This document shows, in pieces, positions 54,938 through 64,000 of a stretch of 64,000 nt of DNA; positions within the stretch are counted from its first letter, which is position 1; the number at the start of each line of letters is the position of its first letter. Made by a program: the position numbers and the translations under genes. This DNA comes from Elymus sibiricus (lineage: Eukaryota > Streptophyta > Magnoliopsida > Poales > Poaceae). The stretch is from contig CM077666.1 of the NCBI GenBank assembly GCA_039707655.1, forward strand, positions 394,215,886 to 394,279,885, given 5' to 3'. The notes beneath the pieces are model-generated. The model did not search any database, was not told where the DNA came from, and saw nothing but the letters and a program-made list of their open reading frames with translations.

Positions 54938-57022
54938 TCAAGTGTTGTCATCCTTCAAATTAATTCCATAGGTGGCCCTCATAATAGATTCATATGGTGG
55001 CTTAATTTTATTTCTAGGGAAATGTTCCATCCCTTTTCTTAATGGGAATTGAAATCTTATATTACCTTCTTTCATGTCAATAATAGCACCTATGGTTCAT
55101 AGGAAAGGCCTACCAAGTATTATAGGGCAAGATGGATTGCATTCAATATCGAGAACAATGAGATCCACTGGCACATAATTTCTATTAGCAAGAATAAGCA
55201 CATCATTTATTCTACCCAATGGCTTTTTAATAGTGGAATCCGCTAGATGTAAATTAAGGGAACAAGCATCCATATCAGTGAGGCCTAGCACATCACACAA
55301 AGATTTTTGTATAGTAGAGACGCTAGCACCTAGATCACATAAAACATTACATTCATAATTTTTAATTTTAACTTTAATAATGGGTTCCCATTCATCATAC
55401 AATTTTCTAGGAATTGAAACCTCCAACTCAAGTTTTTCCTCATGGGCTTTTATCATAGCTTCTACAATATGTTTAGTGAAAGCTTTATTTTGTTCATAAG
55501 CATTTGGTGAATTAATCATGGATTGCAACAAGGAAATGCATTCAACTAAAGAGCAATTATCATAATTAAAGTCCTTGTAATCCAAAGTAGTGGGCACATC
55601 ACTATTTAAAGTTTTGACCTCTCCAAACCCACTTTTTTCATTTTTATCATTAAGATCATCACCCTCCAAGCAATTGGGACACCCTCTAGCTAAATTTGAC
55701 TCATCTTTAGTCCCTTTTTCATCAAGTTTTATATTACTAAATAAAGATTCAATAGGGGTGACACCAATCATTTTAATATCTTCATCATTACTATGATAAA
55801 AACTGGGTGGAATAGCTTTTTCTAGGAATTCCCGCTTAGCTCTCAACCTAGCGGTCCTTTCTTTACTTTCATTAATGGAGACATAGATAGCTTTCATAGA
55901 CTCATTTATATCATGCTTGGGTGGAAAAAATTTAATTGTAAGATTTTCCACATCATGAGCAATTCTATCCATGTTCCTAGCCATGTCATCAATTTTATTC
56001 ATTTTTTCTTCTACCATGGCATTGAAAATCTTTCGAGAATTAATGAATTCTTTAATATTACTTTCAAGATCATAGAATATCCTATTATTATTATATGAAT
56101 TACCATAGTAATTACCATAGTTATTAGAGGAATTTCCGGGAAGCGGTCTAACATTAAAATTACCCCTATAAGCATTGTTGTTGAAATTGTTTCTAGAGAT
56201 AAAATTCACATCAATAGCATCATTATTTTGCTCAATCAAAGTAGACAAGGGCACATCATTAGGATCAACATGAGTATTCTTACTAGCAAGCAATTTCATA
56301 ATAGCATCCATCTTATCGCTCAAAGTATTAATTTCTTCAACAGAATTTACCTTCTTACCAGTTGGAGTTCTTTCAATGTGCCATTGAGAATAATTTGTCA
56401 TAATACTATCTAGGAGTATTGTAGCTTCTCCTAATGTAATTTCCATAAAGGTACCACCTGCGGCAGAGTCTAGCAAATTTCTAGAAACAAAGTTTAGTCC
56501 CGCATAATTTTTTTGTATGATCATCCATAAATTTAGACCATGAGTTGGGCAATTTCTTATCATTAATTTCATTATCTCTCAACATTGTGCAACATGCTCA
56601 TGCTCAAGTTGCTTAAAATTCATAATTTGATTTCTTAGAGAAATAATTTTTGTGGGAGGAAAATACTTAGTAATAAAGGCATCCTTACATTTATCCCATG
56701 AATCAATACTATTTCTAGGCAAGGATGAAAACCAAGTTTTAGCACAGTCTCGTAGTGAGAACGGAAATAATTTCAATTTAACAATATCATTATCCACATC
56801 TTTTTTATTTTGCATATCACATAATTCAACGAAAGTATTAAGATGGGAAGCAGCATCTTCATTAGGACTACCAGAAAATTGTTCTTTCATAACAAGATTA
56901 AGCAAGGCAGCATTAATGTCACACGACTCCGCACTAGTGGCGGGAGGATAAATAGGAGTACTAATAAAATCATTATTATTAGTATTGGAAAAATCACACA
57001 ATTTTGCATTTTCTTGAGACAT
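54938..57022 (-). pseudogene. F3 gag-protease, two nonsense codons, no polymerase
   Basis: Starts at MSQENAKLCDFSN (ATG 57020-57022). The capsid region includes HLNTFVELCDMQNKKDVDND, KLFPFSLRDCAKTWFSSLPR and KDAFITKYFPPTKIISLRNQ. TGA at 56579-56581 follows HEHVAQC, where relatives have Trp. The second part runs NCPTHGLNLWMIIQKNYAGL, an Asn/Tyr-rich linker, a coiled-coil-like stretch, then protease (YECNVLCDLGASVSTIQKSL, CPIILGRPFL). A second TGA at 55097-55099 falls within GRPFL*TIGAIIDMKEGNIR. The frame ends at TGA 54938-54940, just after protease, so reverse transcriptase and integrase are absent by design. Of the Athila-type gag-protease frames here this is the least damaged. Confidence 0.9.
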
Positions 57023-57241
57023 AGCGACAAAGCAAGCTAACAAACAAGTAAACAAGCAAACAAGCAAATGAAAATATTTTTGTGTTTTTGTAAAATTGTT
57101 GTAGAAGTGGGGGAGATGAAAATGAGAGGCAAATGCAAATAAAAAGGCAAATAAAATAAATGCAAGTGGATTATAGTTTGTGCGAAGGTACTTGATAGAT
57201 TTTGATGATGTCTCCCCGGCAACGGCGACAGAAATTCTTCC

Positions 57242-58806
57242 TGCTACTTGTAGTCTGCGTTGGTATTTCCCCAAAGAGGGAGGATGATGCAGTACAGTAG
57301 AGATAAGTATTTCCCTCAGTTAAGAACCAAGGTTATCAATCCAGTAGGAGAACCACACAAAATCCCTTTAGCAGCACCTGCACACACAAAAGCAAACACT
57401 TGCACCCAACGCAAATAAGAGGGTTGTCAATCCTCTTAGCGGTTATTTGCAAGGATTAATTCTGATAGTGATAGATAGATAAAATAAAATACTAAATAAA
57501 ATAAAAGTAAATAAATTGCAGCAAGGTATTTTGGGTTTTTAATATATGATAAAAGTAGACCCGGGGGCCATAGTTTTCACTAGAGGCTTCTCTCTCGAAC
57601 AAATAGCATACGGTGGGTAAACAAATTACTGTTGGGCAATTGATAGAACAGCAAATAATTATGAAGGATTCATGGAAATGATCATGTATATAGGCATCAC
57701 GTCTGAGACAAGTAGACCGACTCCTGCCTGCATCTACTACTATTACTCCACCCATCGACCGCTATCCAGCATGCATCTAGGGTATTAAGTTAATGAAAAC
57801 AGAGTAACGCCTTAAGCAAGATGACATGATGTAGACAAAGTAAACTCAAGCAATATGATTAAACCCCATCTCTTTATCCTTAATGGCAACAATACAAATA
57901 CATGTCATGTCCCTTTCTGTCACTGGGATTGAGCACCGCAAGATTGAACCCATCACAAAGCACCTCTCCCATTGCAAGATAAACCAATCTAGTTGGCCAA
58001 ACCAAATCGATAGATCGGAGAGAAATACAAAGCTATAACAATCATGCATAAAAGAGTTCAGAGAAGACTCAAATATTTCTCATGAATAATCTGATCATAA
58101 ACTCACAATTCATCGGATCCCAACAAACACACCACAAAAGAAGATTACATCGGATAGAACTCCAAGAACATCGAGGAGAACATGGTATTGAAGATCAAAG
58201 AGAGAGAAGAAGCCATCTAGCTACTAGTTATGGACCCATAGGTCTGTGGTAAACTACTCACACATCATCGGAAGGGCAGCAAGGTTGATGTAGAAGCCCT
58301 CCGTGATCGATTCCCCCTTCGGCAGAGTACTGGAAAAGGCCTCCAGATGGGATCGCGGAAGAACAGAGGCTTGCGGCAGCGGAAAGGTTTTTTCTTCTGT
58401 CCCTCTGGTATATTGGGAATATTTGGGAATTTATAGCGTTGGAATTAGGTCAAATGGAGCCATGAGGGGCCCACAAGCCTGTACGGCGCGGCCACCCCCT
58501 GGGGCGCTCCCTGCAGGGTTGTCGCCTCCTCTTGACTTGTCTGGTCTTCTCCCGAAGCTTTGTGGGTCTCTTCTGGTCCAGAAAAAATTAATCCAAAGTT
58601 TTTTTTCTCGTTTGGACACTTTTTGATAATGATTTGCTGAAAAGACAAAAACAAGCAAAAAACAGCAACTGGCACTGGGCACTGAGTTAATAGGTTAGTC
58701 CCAAAAAATGATATATAATTGCATAAAGTTGCATATAAAACATCCAAGATTGATAATATAATAGCATGGAACAATCAAAAATTATAGATACGTTGGATAC
58801 GTATCA
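57242..58806 (-). repeat. F3 LTR 2 (shared middle LTR)
   Basis: A complete 1565-bp LTR. On its left is a PBS-like site for the inner element (minus strand TGTCGCCGTTGCCGGGGA, one mismatch to TGGCGCC). On its right is the 3' internal end agcatccccaagcttaattc of the outer partial element. It therefore serves as 5' LTR for one and 3' LTR for the other. Confidence 0.9.
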
Positions 58807-59804
58807 AGCATCCCCAAGCTTAATTCATGCTCGTTCTCGAGTAGGTAAATGATAAAAACAGAATTTTTGATGTGGAATGCTACCTAACATGTTTCATCAT
58901 GTAATCGCTTCTATGGTATGAATAATAAGATCCGAGTGATTCAAAGCAATAGTCTATAATTTGATATAAAGACATCAATACTCAGGCATACTAACAAACA
59001 ATCATGCCTTTCAAAATAACGATGCTAAAGAAAGTTATCCCTACAAAATCATATAATCCTGTCATGCTTCATCTTCTTAACACAAAGTATTTATCATGGA
59101 CTATCCCGATGACAAGCCGAGCAATTGGTTCATACTTTTTAATGCGCTTCACCTTTTTCAACCCCCACGCAATACATGAGCGCAAGCCATGGACATAGCA
59201 CTGTGGGTGGAATAGAATGTGATGATAGAGATAAATAAGGGGAAGTCAAAAATAAGAAGATAGTCTCACATCAACGCGGCTAATCAATGGGCTATGGAGA
59301 TGCCCATCGATTGATGTCAATGCGAGGAGTAGGGATTGCCATGCAACGGATGCACTAAGAGCTATAAGTGTATGAAAGCTCAAGAATGAAAACTAAGTGG
59401 GTGTGCATCCAACTTACTTGCTCACGAAGACCTCGGGCATTTGAGGAAGCCCATCATCGGAATATACAAGCCAAGTTCTATAATGAAAAATTCCCACTAG
59501 TATATGAAAGTGACAACATAGGAGACTCTCTAAGTGAAAAACATGGTGCTACTTTGAAGCACAAGTATGGAAAAGGATAGTAACATTGCCCCTTCTCTCT
59601 TTTTCTCTCTTTTTTTTGGGCTCTTCTTTTTTCAGCCTCTTTTTTTTCCTCACTGGGACAATGCTCTAGTAATGATGATCACCACTTATTTACTTACAAC
59701 TCAAAAGAAAATTACAACTCCAAACTAGAACAAAATATAACTCTATATGAATGCCTCTGACAGTGTACCAGGATGTGCAATGATCTAGCGAAACATGTAT
59801 AAAA
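58807..59804 (-). repeat. F3 partial second internal region
   Basis: A near-identical copy of 52143-53130. Visible differences include a 9-bp extra segment (agtctataa near 58950) and a 6-bp gap near 59685 (catactt/cactt). It ends abruptly at gtataaaac. Confidence 0.88.
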
Positions 59805-59836
59805 CAAAAACAAGCAAAAAACAGTGTCATGCTCCA

Positions 59837-60046
59837 AAGTTTTTTTCTTGTTTGGACACTTTTTGATAATGATTTTCTGAAAAGACAAAAACAAGCAAAA
59901 AATAGCAACTGGCACTGGGCACTGAGTTAATAGGTTCGTCCCCAAAAATGATATATAAATGCATAAAGTTGCATATAAAACATCCAAGATTGATAATATA
60001 ATAGCATGGAACAATCAAAAATTATAGATACGTTGGAGATGTATCA
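59837..60046 (-). repeat. F3 partial outer LTR
   Basis: The last ~210 bp of the LTR as seen on the plus strand, from tttggacactttttgataat to CGTTGGAGATGTATCA. The rest of this LTR, the PBS and gag of the outer copy are deleted. Confidence 0.85.
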
Positions 60047-60265
60047 ACTCTCGCAAAAGCTTGGTAGATAACTCAGGGTCACTCCTTGGGGGAAAGAGCC
60101 TGGGAACCTTTCTGATACCCGTTACCAGATCACTAAAGAGACTCATCAGCTGGCATCCCCGTGTGGCGCTGCTACCCTGCATGGGCTTCTTCAACGCAGA
60201 GACGAAGAACACCGGTGATTCGTCACCCTTGTATGCATCCAGTGCTTCAGCCAATGAAATCAAGG
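60047..60265 (-). pseudogene. Possible host-gene exon relic, unrecognised
   Basis: Next to F3 the minus strand has an open run with gene-like codon use: LAEALDAYKGDESPVFFVSA, LKKPMQGSSATRGCQLMSLF, SDLVTGIRKVPRLFPPRSDP, ELSTKLLRE. F3 inserted right after LLRE. If the far flank at 46716 and below is joined, the frame would end within two codons, which would suit a C-terminus. I do not recognise the protein. A plus-strand frame (60061-60486) overlaps it, and I cannot exclude that neither is real. Confidence 0.3.
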
Positions 60266-60478
60266 AGGTTCAATGCAAAAACGGGGGGAAGAAGCCTGCT
60301 GCCACCGTCGATTGCTCGGAGCGCCGACCGGCGGCGACGGCGAGGAGAGTAGGCATGGGGGAGGCACTAGTGACGGTGAAGATGGATTGCATCCGAGTCG
60401 CCCTAGCGAGCGACGCGGGGCCTGGTTACCTGATCCCTTACAAAAATATAATTAACTTACACTTGGTCAAATTCTCCT
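60266..60478. other. Spacer before the LINE-like insertion
   Basis: A GC-rich stretch (60280-60420) followed by AT-rich sequence; no gene recognised. Confidence 0.4.
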
Positions 60479-60495
60479 ACCGATAATGGATATTG

Positions 60496-61928
60496 CCGAA
60501 AAAGGCTTTCGCCCCGCTTTATATATAAAGCAACGATCATCAACAGCGCAATACAAATGCACGCCACAACAACACGCGCACACACCCAAGGCAGGATATA
60601 TGGGCGCTGAGCGCAGCAACACCACCCCTACCACTATGAAGAGATGCAGCCGCATACGACGAACTGTGGACTCCAAGGCAGCGCCTTCAGGAAGGAAACG
60701 ACACCGGAGCGCCGCCACCGCCCGATCCGAGGATCAGAGTTTCCACTGGAGCAACATGACGGGCAATGAGTTCGCGATGATGCCTTGGAGAAGGGAACGA
60801 GCTTCGCCGCCGCCGGTCCGTCCGAAGATAGAACAGGTTTTCACCCCGGCCAACACTCACCACCATCGAACTCCACACCCCGGCTACCACGCCACCCACA
60901 CGGCCATGGCCACCGGGCAACACCGAGCTACCACCACCAGGGCCGCCGCCCCCGCATCCAAGACCTTGACACCACCTCACCCGAGACCCGTCGCTACCCC
61001 AACCAAAGAGATGAGTGGAAAGGTCCTGCCTTTCGCACCTCTGGGTGCCCCCAGCGCCGAGACCCAATAGGACAGCCAAAACTGGTCTCCATCACCCCGT
61101 CCTGCAGCCCCGGGCGCAAGACGAGCTCGGTCCTGCTGCCGGGCACGAAACAAGCTCGGTCCTACGGCCCCGGGCGCGAGACAAGCGATGAACCGCAGCT
61201 GGGAGATGGCCAACCCTTCGACAAAAGTAGCGCCGGACGATGAGGAGAGGGATCGAAGGCCGACAGAAGCCGCCTACAGACGAGGCGACACCGGAACATG
61301 CCAGCCGCCGCCGCAGGCGACCTGCCAAGCTACCGTGGAGCCACCCATGGCCGGAGCCGCAACCACACTAGGCCACAGCCCAACCCGCGCCAGCCGAGGA
61401 GCTCCAAGCATCGGAGCCGCCGGGCATGCACCCGCGCCACCAGCCACCATGGCCACCGCCTGCACTAGAGCACAGCACAGGCCCGCACAGCCGCCGCACT
61501 ACCACCAGCCATCCCCGCCGCCGCTCCCAGGGAAAACCTGAATCACGGCGCTCAGATCTGGCCGCCAGCCCCGACCGACCACGTCCACCCCATCGCGTGC
61601 CTGGGCCACCACGATGACATCGGCCCCTGCCAGCAGCCCGCCGTGGACCGCCACTGCTCCCTGCCACCGGACCTCGCAGATCGGGTGCGCGCCGCCACGC
61701 AGCCGCCACACCCAGTGAGGGGGAGAAGAAGAATGGAGGACGTCCAGGGAGAGGCCCCGCCGCCGCCCTCATTGGAGCCCGCCCGGGCTTCGCCGGTGGA
61801 GCGCCTCCGGCAGCGGCGAGACGAGAAGGGGAGGGGAGAGGGCCCAGCGGCGAGCGATGGAGTCGCCCCCGTGTTGCCAGAGGAGGGCGACGTAGGGGTG
61901 TTTCTGCTTTGGCCCCTCCTTTCTTCAA
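60496..61928 (-). mobile_element. Internally deleted LINE-like insertion
   Basis: A 1.43-kb segment between direct repeats ACCGATAATGGATATTG (60479-60495) and ACCGACAATGGATATTG (61929-61945), 16 of 17 bases alike, the size expected for a LINE target duplication. On the minus strand it begins with GC-rich leader-type sequence with Arg/Gly/Ala-rich open frames. It ends TTTATATATAAAGCGGGGCG, then AAAGCCTTTTTCGG, a 3' end I associate with plant LINEs. No endonuclease or reverse-transcriptase motif is present, so the two ends appear joined by deletion. Confidence 0.55.
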
Positions 61929-61945
61929 ACCGACAATGGATATTG

Positions 61946-62650
61946 TAAGCTTTGCATCAGTTCCGTGAATGAAATTGAGGGATCAAGCAAGTTTCTCTAA
62001 AAGTATCGAACTTTGAAAACATAAATGGCTTCCAAACCTAAAGATGCAACAAATGACTATGTTATGTACCAAAGAACATCGCCATCTAATTCTCAAGATA
62101 CTTATAAATGCAATATGCAGTAGTAAAACGGCAAAGTTGAGCTCACTTACCTGCTCGAATTTATCCCCTGATGGATTCCGCGTCCATGTAGCCGCCATCG
62201 GAAAAGAGCACATCTTTCTGCCTATCGACAGAGCTCTGACTCCGACCTCTACATCGACGAGGAGCTGACCCTCCGCATTGCGCTGGACAGTCCAAGGTGG
62301 ACACGAGGGGCAGCTCTGGATCTGGCCCGTCGCCGCTCCCGCGCCGGCGCAGCGCGGACGCCGGAGTTGGTCCCTCCCGGCCCGCGCACAGCACCGCGAG
62401 GGCTGCGCAGAGTCCGTGCCGTCCTCATGCTGTCCCCTTTCCCCGCCAGCCGCTACTCCGCAAGGGCAGCTGTGGGTGCTAGTACCCGCTCCACCGGCCC
62501 GGGCGTGCAGGGCTGCTTCTTTACCCCTATCCAATTTTTGGGCCAATTCCCCAGCACCGGCACCCCCACCACACTTACGGCTCTATACCTACTAGACCTT
62601 CGGAATTGGAGGCTCATGCCGTGCTCTGCGAGAGGCAGCGGGTAAGGGAG
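61946..62650. other. Unassigned region with a possible minus-strand first exon
   Basis: 61946-62150 is AT-rich with no gene seen. At 62151-62198 the minus strand has ATG (62196-62198), MAATWTRNPSGDKFEQ, and then a strong donor CAG|GTAAGTGAG (62149-62151), so it could be a short first coding exon. 62200-62560 is GC-rich. I found no matching second exon. It may belong to the same lost gene as 60047-60265, but the phases I tried did not fit. Confidence 0.3.
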
Positions 62651-63058
62651 ATGGACACGACGGAGCAATCCGTGCGCCGCCGCCGTGGCTTGCCGATGGA
62701 GCCCGACGAGGACGAGCGGCTCCTCGCTTGGGTCTACCGCCGGTGGCTGACGACGGCTGAGACGGATGCTCGCTGGCTACAGAGGAAGAACGCAAAGGCA
62801 CTCTGGCTTGCCATTGAGCAGTCGAAGCGCGAGGCGGCGGAGGTAGCAGTGGAGGCGGCTCAGGTGGCGAAGCTGGAGCGGTAGCAGGACAGGGCCGTCT
62901 GGCGGATGAAGGGGCTCATTGTCATCTCTGACTCCTCGCCCAACAACGGCGACGACCACGGCTCCTCTAACGATGACTTGGGTGATTCACCACCAGCCGC
63001 GGACGCCTACAGCTACGTCATCGACCGGAAGGGCAAAGGGCTAACGAGGAAGTGGTGA
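62651..63058 (+). pseudogene. Basic KGKG...RKW-ending ORF, one stop, transposon-associated
   Basis: ATG at 62651, 136 codons in one frame with a TAG at 62882-62884. It reads MDTTEQSVRRRRGLPMEPDE, then AETDARWLQRKNAKALWLAI, EQSKREAAEVAVEAAQVAKL (charged, helical), the stop, then VWRMKGLIVISDSSPNNGDD, and ends AYSYVIDRKGKGLTRKW. From memory, proteins ending in DRKGKGPARKW are frequent in Triticeae and go with small DNA transposons, but I cannot name a function. About 330 bp downstream is a Harbinger-like terminus (63375-63386), so this is probably the 3' gene of that element. Confidence 0.45.
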
Positions 63059-63374
63059 TCCCGCTCCTCCTCCGTTTAGAATATCATTTTTAGTTGTTTA
63101 AGTTTAGAACTTGTCAGACGATGAACTGTGGTGATCTTTTGGATGATGTAAAGTGGTTTTATGTGCATGTCCTTGTCCATTTGATGTTGATTTCTTTGTT
63201 CATTGTTTGATCACGTAGAGTAGTTCATCACGTTGCATGCGTTGTATGGATACGAGGTGCCGGATATGAAGTATGCGGCTACGTGGCGAGAATTTGAGGA
63301 CTGATCGGTCATTGTCCGTGGATGTGTCCGGCCATGTCGGCGGACGTATAGGGCGCCGGATTTTGTAATCGTGG
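63059..63374. other. 3' flank of the KGKG...RKW ORF
   Basis: No further gene. From about 63230 it becomes similar, when inverted, to 63883-64000 (shared ccgcc, gaccggtcac/gaccgatcag type words), as expected of the subterminal region of one transposon family. Confidence 0.45.
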
Positions 63375-63386
63375 TTGTAGATGCTC
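63375..63386 (-). repeat. Harbinger-like terminal repeat, right end
   Basis: ttgtagatgctc followed by TAA (63387-63389). It is the exact inverse of gagcatctacaa at 63871-63882. A 3-bp TAA target duplication fits PIF/Harbinger elements. Confidence 0.55.
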
Positions 63387-63439
63387 TAAATACATGTGTA
63401 TAGACGGACAAACGTTGTCGACATTGATTTGCATATACA

Positions 63440-63826
63440 GGGTTCATGGTTCGTGGATGGCAGGTATGGTTTCCTCCTTCGGCGTCTTAGTCGTGGTGGG
63501 GTGTCAGATCTGGAGTTCGATGGCGCATCCAGGGTGTTGCCCCGGTCTGATTCGTTCAACGGCAAGGGCTTCACTTTTGGTGAGCCACCTTGGAGGTCCG
63601 CAAAGTTGCATATCAGCGATGGAGCCGCATCGAGCTCGGGTGAGGAGGTGATCCGTCATTCTTTTCTTCGGTGGCTGCTGTTGTGGTGCTGGAGACAGGT
63701 GACGATCGTTGGTGTCAAGCTCGGAAATATTCTGCTATCTTTTCAGTTTTATCATGTCGGTCCTTACGTGACTTGTACTTTGATCTTTATGATATGAATG
63801 AGAGACGTATTACCATGCAAAAAAAA
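63440..63826 (+). mobile_element. 5'-truncated LINE 3' end
   Basis: Plus-strand sequence ending cgtattaccatgc and an 8-A tail (63819-63826). The words gggttcatggttcgtggatg and tttgatctttatgatatgaatgag-like phrases are typical of plant LINE 3' regions as I recall them. atataca occurs just before the start (63433-63439) and right after the tail (63826-63832), a possible short target duplication. Confidence 0.45.
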
Positions 63827-63870
63827 TATACAACGTATGAATTTTGTTTACCAATCGGTAAAGATACTAA

Positions 63871-64000
63871 GAGCATCTACAATCGGGCGACTCAAACCCG
63901 CCTCATACGCCTGGGCGGGCCGCCCGGTCACTGACCGGTCACGATTTTTCGACCCAGCCGGGCACCTCAAACGGGCCTCAAACGCCCGGGCTGACCGACA
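63871..64000 (+). mobile_element. Start of a second Harbinger-like element
   Basis: TAA|gagcatctacaatcgggcg begins at 63871, followed by GC-rich sequence with gactgaccggtcacg-like words. It runs off the right edge. Confidence 0.5.

Larger units (their letters stand above)
46722..60046 (-). mobile_element. F3: tandem Athila-type array (LTR-internal-LTR-partial internal-partial LTR)
   Basis: A minus-strand structure with an LTR at 46722-52142 (split by L), an internal region at 52143-57241, an LTR at 57242-58806, a second partial internal region at 58807-59804 and a partial LTR at 59837-60046. The outer flanks are acact (46717-46721) and actct (60047-60051), four of five bases alike. The shared middle LTR suggests recombination between copies rather than two separate insertions. 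Confidence 0.85.

Noticed and set aside
60061..60486. A 141-codon plus-strand frame beside F3
   Set aside because: It overlaps a minus-strand segment with better protein-like composition, and runs through GC-rich then AT-rich DNA. Kept only as an alternative in the relic entry.
61368..61928. A 186-codon minus-strand frame in the LINE-like insertion
   Set aside because: Arg/Gly/Pro-rich leader-type sequence with no ORF1, endonuclease or reverse-transcriptase motif; treated as GC-driven.
1..64000. tRNA, rRNA or microRNA genes
   Set aside because: No cloverleaf-like or rRNA-like sequence was noticed. The tRNA-complementary stretches seen are LTR primer-binding sites.

Overview
The window is a stretch of plant nuclear DNA built almost entirely of nested transposable elements. 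A BARE1/Angela-type copia LTR, several Athila-lineage gypsy elements that carry only gag and protease, Tat-lineage gypsy elements, a Mutator-like transposase gene and PIF/Harbinger-like ends together point to a Triticeae grass (wheat, Aegilops, barley or rye). This rests on remembered families; no database was searched. I see no clearly intact host gene and no tRNA or rRNA gene. My element labels are T1, A, B, C, T2, F1, F2, F3, K and L.

Layout. 1-5524: T1, the 5' part of a minus-strand Tat-lineage gypsy element with gag and protease relics and one LTR; reverse transcriptase is missing. 5525-6650: an unrecognised coding-like scrap and AT-rich subterminal-type repeats. 6866-7748: a three-exon minus-strand gene for a GRF zinc-finger/coiled-coil protein, bracketed by a perfect 34-bp inverted repeat (6529-6562 and 8499-8532). 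8956-11883: a three-exon minus-strand Mutator-like transposase with only two nonsense codons. 12183-24030: element A, an Athila-lineage minus-strand element whose 5' LTR holds nested element T2 (19178-23416, target duplication CTAGG). 24031-41945: element B, of the same family as A; its LTR is split by plus-strand Tat-lineage element C (27730-41071). The C coding frame is in turn split by F1 (30455-37175, target duplication CCAAC), and C carries an antisense B3-domain-like ORF near its 3' end.

41946-45978: the end of copia element K, whose LTR contains solo LTR F2 (44378-45929, target duplication GTGAT). 46722-60046: F3, a minus-strand array of LTR, internal, LTR, partial internal and partial LTR. 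Its first LTR is split by L (47310-51156), a 3.85-kb TG...CA unit. A three-exon 111-residue ORF with two phase-1 introns, one of them GC-AG, can be built inside L. 60047-64000: a possible host-gene relic, an internally deleted LINE-like insertion between 17-bp direct repeats, a broken lysine/arginine-rich ORF, two facing Harbinger-like ends and a LINE 3' end.

Insertion order inferred from nesting: K, then B in K; A and C in B; T2 in A; F1 in C; F2 in K; L in F3. Nearly all element proteins are broken by stops, frameshifts or deletions, and most of the LTR elements lack reverse transcriptase and integrase, so they would have depended on enzymes supplied by other copies. The best candidates for undescribed biology are the spliced ORF in L, the antisense B3 ORF in C, and the GRF-finger gene with its inverted repeats beside the Mutator-like transposase.
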